Source of the DNA: Flavobacteriaceae bacterium
GTDB taxonomy: Bacteria; Bacteroidota; Bacteroidia; Flavobacteriales; Flavobacteriaceae
NCBI GenBank assembly: GCA_004762155.1
Contig: SIHP01000003.1
Location: 124,001-188,000 of the forward strand
Length of the DNA stretch: 64,000 bases
Direction: 5' to 3'
Every line of letters begins with the position of its first letter. Within the stretch, counting starts at the first letter, position 1. This document shows positions 1-9,783 of this stretch, piece after piece. The position numbers and the translations under genes are program-made. Under the pieces are notes generated by a model that was not told the origin of the DNA, made no database searches, and saw nothing but the letters and a program-made list of their open reading frames with translations.

Positions 1-2
1 AA

Positions 3-353
3 ATTGACTTTTTAGCAAAAGAAACCAGAGGGCTTTACAAGCCTGATATTATAAATAAGGTAGAGGAATATAAAGAAAGAGGTTTTTTAAATTACAATAT
101 AAAGGATAAAACAAATACTTGTGATCCTATGACAGGTAATTGGGCAGAGCATATAATAGATACAAAAGATTTAAAGAATAAGTTACAAAGTAATCAGTAT
201 CAAGTACGATTTACTAATAGTTATTATAGCTACTCAAAAAATAAATTATTTAATATTCCAAAGTATATTTTAAATGGAATAAGTAAGTTATTAGGTGAAG
301 AAAATTTGTTTTTATCACCAAGCTACACATTAGAAATCGATGTAAAAAATTAA
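3..353 (+). CDS. C-terminal part of a probable SAM-dependent methyltransferase (5' end outside window)
   Basis: The frame is open from the first bases of the window to the TAA at 351-353, so this is the 3' part of a longer gene; the ATG at 129 lies inside the frame and is probably not the start. About 116 residues are visible, without a signal peptide. The segment around DPMTGNWAEH followed by a variable tail resembles the C-terminal region of class I SAM methyltransferases found next to glycosyltransferases in surface-polysaccharide loci. The catalytic Rossmann part is outside the window, so the family call is weak. The stop codon touches the ATG of the glycosyltransferase gene, which implies one transcript and translational coupling. 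Confidence 0.5.
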   Translation: MDFLAKETRGLYKPDIINKVEEYKERGFLNYNIKDKTNTCDPMTGNWAEHIIDTKDLKNKLQSNQYQVRFTNSYYSYSKNKLFNIPKYILNGISKLLGEENLFLSPSYTLEIDVKN

Positions 354-1310
354 ATGTTGAAGTTTAACTTTTCAATAATAGTTCCTGTTTATAATCGTCC
401 GAAAGAAATAGACGAATTGTTAGAGAGTCTTACGCAACAAGATTTTCAACATAGTTATGAAGTGCTTATCGTTGAAGATGGCTCTAGTAATACTTCAGAA
501 GAAGTAATAAAGAAGTATACATCAAAATTAAATTTAAAATATTTTTTTAAGAAAAATAGTGGAGCAGGAGCAAGTCGTAATTATGGAATGGAACGTGCAA
601 CTGGAAATTATTTTATAATTCTGGATAGCGATGTTATTGTTCCAAGACAATATTTGTCTGAAATACAAATTGCTTTAGAAGAAAATTTTACAGACGCTTT
701 TGGAGGTCCAGATGCTGCACACAAAAACTTTACAGCATTACAAAAAGCAATAAACTATTCTATGACTTCAGTTTTAACAACAGGAGGAATTAGAGGAAAG
801 AAAAAAGCAGTAGGTAAATTTCAACCTAGAAGTTTTAACTTAGGAATGTCAAAAGAAGCCTTTGTAAAAACAAAAGGATTTTCTGAAATGAAAGCAGGTG
901 AAGATATTGATTTAACATTTCGTTTGTGGGAAAATAATTTTGAAACGCAGTTAATTAGTAATGCCTTTGTGTATCATAAAAGAAGAAGCACGATTCCACA
1001 ATTTTTTAAACAAACTTTCGCTTTTGGTACAGCAAGACCAATTTTGAATAAGAAATATCCAACTACAGCAAAACTTACCTATTGGTTTCCAAGTTTGTTT
1101 ATTATAGGTTTAGATATTAGTATTATTTTTTTGTTTTTTGGAGTTTGGCAATTAATAACTTTCTATGGAGTCTATTTCGGATGTTTGTTTCTAGATTCAT
1201 TATTTCAAAATAAAAATAGTAAAGTAGCTTTTTTAAGTATTATAACAACTGCCACGCAGTTTTTAGGATACGGATTAGGATTCTTAAGCTCTTTTTTTAA
1301 TAAAAAATAA
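354..1310 (+). CDS. Family 2 glycosyltransferase with C-terminal membrane segment
   Basis: A 318-residue protein that probably transfers a sugar from a nucleotide-sugar donor during synthesis of surface polysaccharide or a glycolipid at the inner membrane. The N-terminal GT-A fold is clear: FSIIVPVYNRP at residues 6-16, EDGSS at 41-45 and the metal-binding DSD at 91-93. GEDIDLTFR near residue 182 is the usual GT2 acceptor-side acidic motif. Residues about 245-290 are strongly hydrophobic and probably anchor it in the membrane. It follows the upstream gene with no gap and ends at a strong hairpin. Donor and acceptor cannot be read from the sequence. Confidence 0.88.
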   Translation: MLKFNFSIIVPVYNRPKEIDELLESLTQQDFQHSYEVLIVEDGSSNTSEEVIKKYTSKLNLKYFFKKNSGAGASRNYGMERATGNYFIILDSDVIVPRQYLSEIQIALEENFTDAFGGPDAAHKNFTALQKAINYSMTSVLTTGGIRGKKKAVGKFQPRSFNLGMSKEAFVKTKGFSEMKAGEDIDLTFRLWENNFETQLISNAFVYHKRRSTIPQFFKQTFAFGTARPILNKKYPTTAKLTYWFPSLFIIGLDISIIFLFFGVWQLITFYGVYFGCLFLDSLFQNKNSKVAFLSIITTATQFLGYGLGFLSSFFNKK

Positions 1311-1338
1311 AAGCTCACCTTTTCTAAGGTGAGCTTTT
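1311..1338. terminator. Bidirectional terminator hairpin
   Basis: AAGCTCACCTT (1311-1321) and AAGGTGAGCTT (1326-1336) form an 11-bp stem with a 4-base loop. The plus strand continues with T residues and the minus strand runs into a T-rich stretch. It sits between two convergent genes and probably serves both. Confidence 0.85.
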
Positions 1339-1362
1339 GTAAAACATTAAATAAAAATTAAT

Positions 1363-2817
1363 CTAATTGATTAATACCTTTTTTGTTATCTTATTTCCGT
1401 TTGTTTCATCAATAAAACGAACAACATAAACACCTTTTAAATTAGTGTTTTCTGATTTTCTTCCTAATAAATCATAAATAGAGAATGAAATATTTTCTGA
1501 TAATACATTTATTTGCTGATTTTGAATTGAATATAAAATTTCTTCAAAAGTAATATCGTTTGTACTTAATGAAGCATCTGAATATTCGTATAGACGAACA
1601 ACTCCATCATTATAATTTCCAGCATATGCTCCTACTGCAAGTGTACTTCCGTTATTTGCTAAGCTTATAGCTGAACTTGAGTATTCATAGTCAGCGCTAC
1701 CAACCATGTCATCACCTTGTTGAGTCCAAGTATCATTTACTTTAGAATACACACGTGAAGTACCAATATAATTTCCAGATTGACTTGCTCCAACAGCAAA
1801 TGTAGTAGCATCTGCAGCTAATGAAACAGCATAACCAAAACGTTCGAATGTATTTTCCTCAGCATCTATTTGAATTTCTTTATTCCAGTTATTTTCTGAA
1901 TAGTTGTACAAACGCGCAGTTCCATTAGAATTATGACTATATGCTCCAATTAATAGAGAAGTTCCATCAGCATTTATACTAATAGCAAAACCAGAAAAAT
2001 CATATTCTTCTTCACCGTCAATATCAGTACCTATTTGCGTCCATGCAGAACTATTATAGCTGTAAGTACGTGTAGTTCCCTTATAAGAATCATGCTGAAA
2101 AGCACCAACAGCAACAGTATTTCCGTCTGAAGATAAGCTTACTGCATATCCAGTTTTATCTCCAGTATCAGAACCAGATAAATCAGTTGATTTAATCCAA
2201 TTGTCTGTAGCGTCTTTTTTGTAAACACGAGCAACACCAGTTTCACTATCGTAACCATAAGCTCCAGCAACAAAAGTATTTCCATCATCAGCAATACTTA
2301 TTGACCAACCAAAAAATTCAGTTTGAGTTTCACCAACAATATCATCACCAATTTGAGTCCAAGTTCCTGTATTATTTGAATATATTCTTACTAAACCAGT
2401 TTCGTTTGTAGATAAATATTGATACGTACCAGCATCTATAACTTGACCATCTCCTGCAAGTGGAGCTCCAATTGCTAAAGTGTTACCATCTGCGGATAAA
2501 CTAAGTGAATAACCAAAGTTTCCACCAATTTCGTCTGAAGTGATTTCAGCAGTTTCTACCCAAGTATTAGTATTATCTTTAGTATAAATTCTTACAGAAC
2601 CTCTTTGATCAAGTGATCCATAAGCATCATAAGATTCTCCGTCTCTATAAGCTCCAACAGCTAAAACAGAACCATCTTCAGAGATACTTACTGCTCGTCC
2701 AAAACGTTCAGAAGAATAATCAATTCCGTTAATATTTTGCATATTAGTCCATTGACCAAAAGCTTGTGTAGTTATTATTAGTAATACTATTATTTTGAAG
2801 AGTATTATTTTTTTCAT
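1363..2817 (-). CDS. Secreted FG-GAP/integrin-type repeat protein with T9SS sorting domain
   Basis: A 484-residue exported protein. Residues 1-21 are a signal peptide ending in FGQ. The body is a series of repeats of roughly 50-60 residues with the pattern S-x-D-G-x-x-x-A-V-G-A, typical of FG-GAP beta-propeller repeats in flavobacterial cell-surface proteins. From about residue 425 the protein ends in a type A T9SS sorting domain (IYDLLGRK, GVYVVRF, KKVLIN), so it should be exported by the type IX system and anchored or released. The likely role is surface adhesion or display; no catalytic motif is visible. A TAATTTTG element (plus-strand CAAAATTA at 2842-2849) lies just upstream and may be the -7 promoter element. 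Confidence 0.85.
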   Translation of the reverse strand: MKKIILFKIIVLLIITTQAFGQWTNMQNINGIDYSSERFGRAVSISEDGSVLAVGAYRDGESYDAYGSLDQRGSVRIYTKDNTNTWVETAEITSDEIGGNFGYSLSLSADGNTLAIGAPLAGDGQVIDAGTYQYLSTNETGLVRIYSNNTGTWTQIGDDIVGETQTEFFGWSISIADDGNTFVAGAYGYDSETGVARVYKKDATDNWIKSTDLSGSDTGDKTGYAVSLSSDGNTVAVGAFQHDSYKGTTRTYSYNSSAWTQIGTDIDGEEEYDFSGFAISINADGTSLLIGAYSHNSNGTARLYNYSENNWNKEIQIDAEENTFERFGYAVSLAADATTFAVGASQSGNYIGTSRVYSKVNDTWTQQGDDMVGSADYEYSSSAISLANNGSTLAVGAYAGNYNDGVVRLYEYSDASLSTNDITFEEILYSIQNQQINVLSENISFSIYDLLGRKSENTNLKGVYVVRFIDETNGNKITKKVLIN

Positions 2818-2882
2818 GTGGTAGTTTTATAAATTCGTTTGCAAAATTAGTTTTTATTTAGATTGCATAAAAATAAGATATG

Positions 2883-4037
2883 TTAATTTTTAGGCAATTC
2901 TAAAAATATTTCTATTCCAGCAGTTCTACTCGAGAGTGTTTTTATAAAAGCTTCTACAGCTTCTTTTTCTTTTTTTGATAATTTTAAAGGTTCCAGTAGA
3001 TAGGAAGTTTGTGGAAATAACGTATCATTTATTTCATAGTTTTTACGTTTTGGTCTTGCCATACCAACATTATACATATTCATAATTCCGTCTAAATCCA
3101 TAATTAAACCATTATGCATCCAAGGTCCTGTTTTAGCTACTTCTCGTAAGGTTGGTGTTTTAAATTTACCAACATCTTCTTTTTTTCCAGTTTGGTTATA
3201 CAGGCCCAAATCTTCATAAAAGCGGCCGTAATAGGTAAGTCCAAGATTATGAAACTTTTGATCAGAAAAATACGGACTGTTATGACAGTTAACACACTTG
3301 GCTTTGGTTCTGAATAAATGCAAGCCCAAAACTTCTTCATCGGAATATTCATTTTCAATTCCGTCTATAAATAAATCAAACTTACTTCTTGTGCTCTTTA
3401 TTGTTCTTTGGTAAGTTGCCAAAGCTTTATTGATACGTTCTTCGGTAACTTCATTATTTCCATAAGCATCAATAAAAAGAGGTGCATATCCTTTAATATC
3501 AGTAATGTTTTTAACCGCAGTTTCCATTTTAGTATTCATTTCAACAGGATTTTCAATTGGACCATGAGCTTGTTCTTCTAAAGACTTTGCACGCCCATCC
3601 CAAAACAAAGATTTGGCATAACCAATATTAATTAAGGTTGGTGTATTTCGTTTTCCTGTTTGTTGCAAATCTCCATGTGCAACACGTTTTCCGTCTGCCC
3701 AACCTAATTGCGGTTCATGGCAACTTGCACAAGAAACTTGCTTAGAGGCTGATAATCTTGGATCAAAAAATAAATGTTTTCCTAATTCAGCTTTAGCTCT
3801 TGAATACGGATTCGTTTTTGGGTGTTTAATTTTTGGTAGTTTTTCTATTTCTATATAACCTTCAGCAATATCTTCATGTAAATTGGGAGCTGGCCATTTT
3901 GATGCATCTCCGCTGCTATATATAGTTCGTAATTCATCAATAGTATACGAATCTATAAGATTGTTTTTTAAGATGAAAGAACTTGTTAAAATGGTGACAA
4001 TTATAATAAAGAATATAGTTTTAAATTTTGATGTCAT
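2883..4037 (-). CDS. Di-heme cytochrome c peroxidase / MauG family protein
   Basis: A 384-residue periplasmic or membrane-tethered di-heme protein; residues about 8-24 form a signal anchor. Two c-type heme sites are visible, CASCH (Cys103, Cys106, His107) and CVNCH (Cys248, Cys251, His252). Family landmarks FFDPRLS, NTPTL, FKTPTLREV and PWMHNG are present. Members either reduce hydrogen peroxide with electrons from small cytochromes or, like MauG and MbnH, oxidise residues of a partner protein. The sixth ligand of the second heme (Met326 or Tyr322 are near the expected place) cannot be settled without an alignment. Its ATG overlaps the stop of the upstream barrel gene (TAATG), so it is the last gene of a translationally coupled operon with a TonB receptor. 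Confidence 0.88.
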   Translation of the reverse strand: MTSKFKTIFFIIIVTILTSSFILKNNLIDSYTIDELRTIYSSGDASKWPAPNLHEDIAEGYIEIEKLPKIKHPKTNPYSRAKAELGKHLFFDPRLSASKQVSCASCHEPQLGWADGKRVAHGDLQQTGKRNTPTLINIGYAKSLFWDGRAKSLEEQAHGPIENPVEMNTKMETAVKNITDIKGYAPLFIDAYGNNEVTEERINKALATYQRTIKSTRSKFDLFIDGIENEYSDEEVLGLHLFRTKAKCVNCHNSPYFSDQKFHNLGLTYYGRFYEDLGLYNQTGKKEDVGKFKTPTLREVAKTGPWMHNGLIMDLDGIMNMYNVGMARPKRKNYEINDTLFPQTSYLLEPLKLSKKEKEAVEAFIKTLSSRTAGIEIFLELPKN

Positions 4038-5635
4038 TAGTATTGTAGATTTAAACGTAAACCAAAGTTGTTGTTGCTTTTTGTATTAGAATTGGATTGT
4101 AAAACAGTTAAAAAAGAATAGTTAAAACAGATAGTTACCGTCCTGTTTTTTGATGTTTTTTGTTGATACATTATATTAAAAATACTACCGCCTTTTTTAA
4201 GTGTATCAAAGTTGTAATCATTACCAATTACTGTAGCACCAAAAGTAGTACTTGGAGGTATAATTGAACCATTACTTGTTGTTGAATTTTGGCTATTATA
4301 AATAAGTGAGTTTGATAATGGCGTATAATATGATATACCAGTTTCTAAATTGATAAAAGATTTTTCATTCAATCTAAAATCTCTGTTTATGCTAATTGCT
4401 GTAGTAAAACTGATTAGCTTTTTTTGAGTTGTATTATAATCTTCAATATTATTTTCTTCAAAAGTATTGTGTAGCGTAGTGCTCCATAAAGTCAAATTAT
4501 CTTTTCTTTTTTGCCAAGTAATATTTAATTTTCCTTGTTTTACTTGTTGTTCATAATTACTTTTTACTATTAAATTAGCAGAGTTTTCTACAAAGTTTTC
4601 AAAACCGTGCGTGTTAGTGGCGTTACCAAAAGTATATACACCATCAATTAATAGATATTTAGATTGATGATTTTTGATGTACGAAGCCTCAAAAGTATTT
4701 TGAGTTCTTTTAAAAAGTGCTGCTAAATTATTTTCATCTCTATAAGCAGTAGCGTAATAATGTTCTTTGTTTTGTTTACGAGTATATTTAAAGGAGAAAA
4801 TTGTGTTTTCAAATGAATAATTATAGCCAACACCAAATTGTTGGGTATTATTTTCTACTAAACCAGCTAAAAGAGTACCATTATATCCTAAAACATCACC
4901 ATAACCAACAGAAAAACCGGCATAATAATCAGGTTCAGAAATGATATTAATAGGAATTGAAGTTGCACTTTCTTGATTGGTAGTAAAATTGTTTTGCTCT
5001 TTCTGAAGCTTTAAAAACGTAAAGAAAGTATTGTTTTTTAATTGATAACCTACTTCAAAAAAGCTACTATAATCAATAACTTCTTGTTCTGTTTTTGGAA
5101 TAGTTAATCCGTAAAATTTATTTAAATTATAATCAATCGTAACGCTAAATGGAAGTTTTTTGGTAATATATCCTGTAATTCCTCCTTTTAATTTATAGTG
5201 TAAGTTTTCGTTATCACCACTTCTTATGGCTAACGGATAATTTGTTGTTGGAAACAATTCATCTGTAAATTCATCTGATATATTTTGAAACAATAAATGT
5301 GAAGTTTCTTTAGTATAAGAACGCGAAAAGTTTAGATTTCCAAAGAGTTTAAAATTATTTTTTAAGGTGAAAATACCTTTACTATTAAAACCGTAATAAT
5401 TTACTTTATTGGGATTTTGAGTTTTTGAAAATTCTTGATTTTTTACAGTTGCATACAAACTTGTTTCTGTAAAATCTGCAATAGGTAAATTTTGACCAAC
5501 ACTAGGATTGTTGATAAATTGCGACCAAAAATATTCTCTTAATTGATAGTTTTGTGTGGTAATACTATCTATTTGAGCGGAACAAACAGTTACCAAGCTA
5601 AGCCAGATAAAAAATGGAAGGGTTATAGTTTTCAT
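4037..5635 (-). CDS. Outer-membrane beta-barrel protein, DUF6850-like
   Basis: A 532-residue protein with a signal peptide (about residues 1-20, ending SAQ) and many alternating hydrophobic/polar strands rich in Tyr, Phe and Asn. The C-terminus ends in an aromatic residue (FGLRLNLQY), as in outer-membrane barrels. From memory, its length and place between a DUF4876-type lipoprotein and other outer-membrane genes match DUF6850; this needs a profile search. It starts 7 bases after the lipoprotein gene's stop and its own stop overlaps the peroxidase start. The function is unknown; it may form a second outer-membrane channel or a scaffold for the receptor system. Confidence 0.68.
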   Translation of the reverse strand: MKTITLPFFIWLSLVTVCSAQIDSITTQNYQLREYFWSQFINNPSVGQNLPIADFTETSLYATVKNQEFSKTQNPNKVNYYGFNSKGIFTLKNNFKLFGNLNFSRSYTKETSHLLFQNISDEFTDELFPTTNYPLAIRSGDNENLHYKLKGGITGYITKKLPFSVTIDYNLNKFYGLTIPKTEQEVIDYSSFFEVGYQLKNNTFFTFLKLQKEQNNFTTNQESATSIPINIISEPDYYAGFSVGYGDVLGYNGTLLAGLVENNTQQFGVGYNYSFENTIFSFKYTRKQNKEHYYATAYRDENNLAALFKRTQNTFEASYIKNHQSKYLLIDGVYTFGNATNTHGFENFVENSANLIVKSNYEQQVKQGKLNITWQKRKDNLTLWSTTLHNTFEENNIEDYNTTQKKLISFTTAISINRDFRLNEKSFINLETGISYYTPLSNSLIYNSQNSTTSNGSIIPPSTTFGATVIGNDYNFDTLKKGGSIFNIMYQQKTSKNRTVTICFNYSFLTVLQSNSNTKSNNNFGLRLNLQY

Positions 5636-5642
5636 AGTTTAT

Positions 5643-6980
5643 TTATTGAGCAAAAGCTTTAGGTAACGCCTGTTCTAAATAGGTAAAATCGGTACTAGAA
5701 TTATTTGTGTCTAATAAAATTTTTCGTCCGTTTATTTCTTTTTCAACCTTTCTAATAACAGCCTGAGAAGAGTATGCTCCATCAGGAACATTAGTATATC
5801 CGCCATCCAAGCCAACGGTTAATCGTTTTGGATATAAATTTGTTGGATCATTTTGGTTGGTTTCCACAGCATCAACAATAATATCTATTGGGATTTGTAA
5901 ATAAATATTAGTGCTTTCTGTAGTAAGTCCAGGTCGGATGTATTTTGTTAAATCTGCTGGCGATTCATGTCGGAAAAGAATATAGCTATCTGTACCTAAA
6001 GCACCAAAAACCATGTCTTTACCAGATTTTAAATACACAATATCTAAATCAGTAACATTTGAGTTTTGAATATCATAACTAGCAATATCATCTCCGTTAG
6101 AAACTCTATAATCTCCTAAATATGCTTCAAAATCAGCAGTACTTAAATCAACAGTTAAATCAGGATTGTTTACACTTAACGTATTACCTTCATTGTCTAA
6201 AAGTGGCGATTTATGATTAATAGCTGTTGCGGCAATAATAATGCTTTCTCCAGCTAAAATTGGGTAATCAGTTCCGTTTCCTGGAATTTGATATACATAA
6301 TCTGCATAAACATAATTATCATTTGCCAAATCTCCAACGTTGTTAGAAACAGATTTTGTCCAATCGTATTGTCCGTTTGGTTTTGAATACTCAAAAACAG
6401 TTGTTGAAATACTACCAAATACTTGTGCAAAAATTAATCCATCAGCAAAAACAGTTTCGTTAGAATTGTTATAAACCTCTATAAATTGATCTCTAAAAAA
6501 AGCACCGTTTACTAAATGAGAACCAGCAAAATAGATTTGCTTAATTACCAAATCTCCAATTTTACCTGTAAACAAAGTAATATTAGAAGTGGTGTTATTA
6601 TTGTTGATGATAATGTTTTCTTGAGCTCCACTAAAACTAACCGTTTCACTATCGGAAGTATATCCTAAATTTTGTTCAAACTCTTCACTAGTCCAAATTA
6701 AATAAGCAGCAGCTGTGTAAGTTCCAGCATCTAAATTATCAAAAAGAGCATTTCCATTAATATCAGTATAAGTTTCAAAAATTTCACCAGTTGCAGTATT
6801 GGTTAACGAAACGACTACATTTTCTGGAGTTGCTTCACCAACCGTTTCACTAATAACAGCTTGTATTGTATAGTTTACTAAAGCTGAGTTTTGAATATCC
6901 GTTTTAAAATCATCATTATTACAACTTATTATCACAATAAATAATGAAAGCGCCAAGGAAATATATAATTTTGTTTTCAT
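5643..6980 (-). CDS. Lipoprotein, DUF4876-like
   Basis: A 445-residue lipoprotein: a short hydrophobic leader ends at Cys20 followed by Asn-Asn-Asp-Asp. Residues about 35-120 form a prealbumin/SpaA-like beta-sandwich (VVVSLTNTATGEIF then YTDINGNALF). Residues about 140-200 contain a lamin-tail-like pattern (FIEVYNNSNETVFADGL). The architecture fits DUF4876 lipoproteins encoded beside TonB receptors in Bacteroidota, recalled rather than searched. It begins one base after the receptor gene and is probably the surface-exposed or periplasmic partner of that receptor. Ligand unknown. Trp residues near 92 and 208 would be targets to examine if the downstream MauG-family enzyme modifies it. Confidence 0.7.
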   Translation of the reverse strand: MKTKLYISLALSLFIVIISCNNDDFKTDIQNSALVNYTIQAVISETVGEATPENVVVSLTNTATGEIFETYTDINGNALFDNLDAGTYTAAAYLIWTSEEFEQNLGYTSDSETVSFSGAQENIIINNNNTTSNITLFTGKIGDLVIKQIYFAGSHLVNGAFFRDQFIEVYNNSNETVFADGLIFAQVFGSISTTVFEYSKPNGQYDWTKSVSNNVGDLANDNYVYADYVYQIPGNGTDYPILAGESIIIAATAINHKSPLLDNEGNTLSVNNPDLTVDLSTADFEAYLGDYRVSNGDDIASYDIQNSNVTDLDIVYLKSGKDMVFGALGTDSYILFRHESPADLTKYIRPGLTTESTNIYLQIPIDIIVDAVETNQNDPTNLYPKRLTVGLDGGYTNVPDGAYSSQAVIRKVEKEINGRKILLDTNNSSTDFTYLEQALPKAFAQ

Positions 6981-6981
6981 A

Positions 6982-9687
6982 TTAAAATTGATAATTTAAT
7001 TTCATACCAAATGATAAAGAAGTAGCTTCAATACGAACTACATCTCCATTAAAATCTACATAAGTAGGTTGAAGGTTTAAAAAATTGTTTGCATAAAAAT
7101 CAATACGAAAACCATTTGTAAAATCTTTAGAAACTCTTAAATGTATGTTGTGATATATATTGGCATCATTAACAGTGGTGTTTTCGTTTCTAAAAAGATG
7201 TCCGTATAATTGCTCGTTGCTTCTATCTGTTTCGGCAATTTCAAAATAATTATATTCTTGATCTAAATATGCTATAGGATACTTTTGAAAATCATCACTA
7301 AAAGAAGTGCGATTTACTAAAAAGTGTTCTGTTTTAAAATTAAATAACAAGCCTACTTTAGGAATATGATAGCTTATAGAAGCACTAACTCTAAAAAGAT
7401 CTTGAATTGTTTTAAAACTATTGCTAAAGACACCAATGGAAGCTTCTTCACTTTCAATAGTACTAGTTGTGTAAATATTTGAGCGATCAAAACTAACAGT
7501 TTGTACATACAAACCATTAATAGCAACATCTATATTTGAAGAAATTACTTTTGGTAAATTAATATTGAATTCAATACCATAATCTTCAGAAGTTAACCCG
7601 TTAATCGTTTTTAAATCTTCATAAATAAACTCTTTTTCACCAGTGACTTCAATAGTTGGTGCATTATTACCGTTATCTACAATAGTATAATCGTTTCCAA
7701 TAACATTGTTGTACACAGTTAAAGAAGTTAAACCATTGTATAATTTTTTATAAAAACCAGTAGCACTAAAGTTTATACGATTCCATGTATAATCAAATCC
7801 TATTTCAGAATTTAAACTTTTGGTAGGTTTTAAATCTAAATTTTGAGGTTCTTTTACAAAGGTTTGTACATAAGCTACATTATAATTTTCGGTTCTAAAA
7901 TCACCAATAATAAAATCGAAATATTGTTGGCCAGTGTATAAACTATTTAAAGAAGGAGCTTTGGAAGAAAGACCAAAACCTGCTCTAAATTTTAAGTTGT
8001 TTCTTTTGTAATAACTGTTAATTCTTGGTGAAAGTATATTATAACCATTCTGATTATCCCAACGTAAACCCAAAGACATGTTAAACGTATCTTCTTGCCA
8101 ATGTTTGGTAATATTATTTTGTAAATAAGCAGAATATTGTTTTTCTGCAACTAAGTTTTCATTAAAACTATAAGGTCTAAAACCAGCATTATTATTGCCG
8201 TTAATATCAGATAATGTAAACTGATTATCTGCGGTTTCAGGATTACCAATTCTTCCTTCACCAATATTATCACTATATCTTAGCGTTACACCAGCTGAAA
8301 ATTGATGCAACCAGTTTTTAGTTGACGTCCATTTTTTTTGAATTTCAATATCACCAAAAAAGGTAATAGGTTTACCATCTATTTCTCTTGTGGCGTAATA
8401 TACAACAGGTGTATACAAAGCTTCAGAAATACCAGAAACTAAGCTAACAGGAACAATAGTTCCGCCTAAATTAACAAGAGATCTACGCAAACTATATTGG
8501 TTTTTATAACTAAAACTAGTATTTATATTAAGTTTGTCAATCCATTTATTTTGAAAAGCATAATTAAATCGATTACTTATAGTAATTGACTTTTCTTCAT
8601 TTTCAACATAGGTTTCATTAACGTCATTTGGATCTTCTCGTCCATCATCCAAACTAGTCATTAAATTAATAGAAAGTGTATTGCTCGTGTTTTTTGAAAA
8701 GACAGACCAATCTGTATTTAAATGAATTCTGTTGTATTCGTTTAAAATATCTTTAGGATCTTCTTTAGCATTTAAATAAGAAGTACTAATATTAATAAAA
8801 CCTAAATTATCAGATATTTTAAAACCTTTAGAAGCGTTAACCTGAGTTGTTCCGTCTCTAAAAGAAACTGAAGTTTTAAAAGGAGTAACACCAGCTTTAG
8901 TTTTTATTTTGATTAACCCTGAAGTTAAATCACCATATTTAGCACTTGGAATACCTTGTATAATTTCTATTTCTTCAATATTTTCTGTTGCTATTTGACG
9001 TAAGTCTGTACCAAAACCAGCATTGGTATATGTTGAATTAGTATTGTTATTAGAAATACTAAACTGACTAAAAGAATTGCTAAAAACACCAGAAGAGTTT
9101 GGTGCCCAATTTTGCATATTTTCATTATTAGAAACAGGAATGTCGTTAATAACAATGGCAGTACCAAAAGCTTTATTTCCGTAAGATTCACCAGAAGGTT
9201 CTGCAATTTCTGCAGTACGAAAAACAATATTTTTAAAACTATTTAATGAAAATTCAGAAACCGATTGCCCTGGTAATTGTTCTAATACTTCCAAAGCTGT
9301 AAATGCTTGTACATTTTGTATGGCTTCTTTTTTTAATATAATCTCAGAGTTTTTAGTTTTTTTACCAACCAATTCAATTTCTTCTATACGCAAGTTATTC
9401 TCTTCTAAAAAGACCTCTAATATCTTTGATTTTTGAGAAATAAATAGCTTTTTGTTAACATAACTTAAGTGCACAAAATGTAGTGTTATATTTTTTTCTG
9501 ATGGAAGATTAATGGTAAAAGATCCATTTTTGCTGGTAAAAACGCTTCGGTTACTAGCTTTGTTTTGCACCAAAACATTAGCTATTCCTTTACCAGAAAT
9601 TATATCTATTACCTTACCATTATATTGATGTTGACCAAATACAAAAGCTGTGAAAATTAGACAGATAAGAAGGACTCTATTTTTCAA
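6982..9687 (-). CDS. TonB-dependent outer-membrane receptor
   Basis: A 901-residue outer-membrane receptor. It has a signal peptide (residues 1-18, ending FGQ), then a carboxypeptidase-D-like regulatory domain (about 20-100, starting YNGKVIDIISGKGIANV). The plug domain lies at about 125-270 (GFGTDLRQIATENIEEIEIIQG, with AKYGDLTSGLIKIKT after it). The remainder is a long 22-strand-type barrel ending in an aromatic Phe. It is the first gene of a four-gene minus-strand operon with nearly no intergenic space, so lipoprotein, barrel and di-heme peroxidase should be co-expressed. Transport is powered by TonB-ExbBD from elsewhere in the genome. The substrate is unknown; a metal chelate or heme is a reasonable guess from the peroxidase linkage. 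Confidence 0.93.
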   Translation of the reverse strand: MKNRVLLICLIFTAFVFGQHQYNGKVIDIISGKGIANVLVQNKASNRSVFTSKNGSFTINLPSEKNITLHFVHLSYVNKKLFISQKSKILEVFLEENNLRIEEIELVGKKTKNSEIILKKEAIQNVQAFTALEVLEQLPGQSVSEFSLNSFKNIVFRTAEIAEPSGESYGNKAFGTAIVINDIPVSNNENMQNWAPNSSGVFSNSFSQFSISNNNTNSTYTNAGFGTDLRQIATENIEEIEIIQGIPSAKYGDLTSGLIKIKTKAGVTPFKTSVSFRDGTTQVNASKGFKISDNLGFINISTSYLNAKEDPKDILNEYNRIHLNTDWSVFSKNTSNTLSINLMTSLDDGREDPNDVNETYVENEEKSITISNRFNYAFQNKWIDKLNINTSFSYKNQYSLRRSLVNLGGTIVPVSLVSGISEALYTPVVYYATREIDGKPITFFGDIEIQKKWTSTKNWLHQFSAGVTLRYSDNIGEGRIGNPETADNQFTLSDINGNNNAGFRPYSFNENLVAEKQYSAYLQNNITKHWQEDTFNMSLGLRWDNQNGYNILSPRINSYYKRNNLKFRAGFGLSSKAPSLNSLYTGQQYFDFIIGDFRTENYNVAYVQTFVKEPQNLDLKPTKSLNSEIGFDYTWNRINFSATGFYKKLYNGLTSLTVYNNVIGNDYTIVDNGNNAPTIEVTGEKEFIYEDLKTINGLTSEDYGIEFNINLPKVISSNIDVAINGLYVQTVSFDRSNIYTTSTIESEEASIGVFSNSFKTIQDLFRVSASISYHIPKVGLLFNFKTEHFLVNRTSFSDDFQKYPIAYLDQEYNYFEIAETDRSNEQLYGHLFRNENTTVNDANIYHNIHLRVSKDFTNGFRIDFYANNFLNLQPTYVDFNGDVVRIEATSLSFGMKLNYQF

Positions 9688-9708
9688 AAAATTAAATTTT
9701 AGCGTGCA

Positions 9709-9716
9709 AATGTACT
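9709..9716 (-). promoter_or_regulatory. Candidate -7 promoter element for the receptor operon
   Basis: The plus strand reads CAAATGTA, that is TACATTTG on the minus strand, matching the Bacteroidota TAnnTTTG element 22 bases before the receptor ATG. No clear TTG was found at the -33 position. Confidence 0.4.
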
Positions 9717-9783
9717 GTTTTTTTGTTTATTTAGAATAAATTAAAATAGTTAATTTTTATAGTTTTTTTAATGAAAGAGAACG

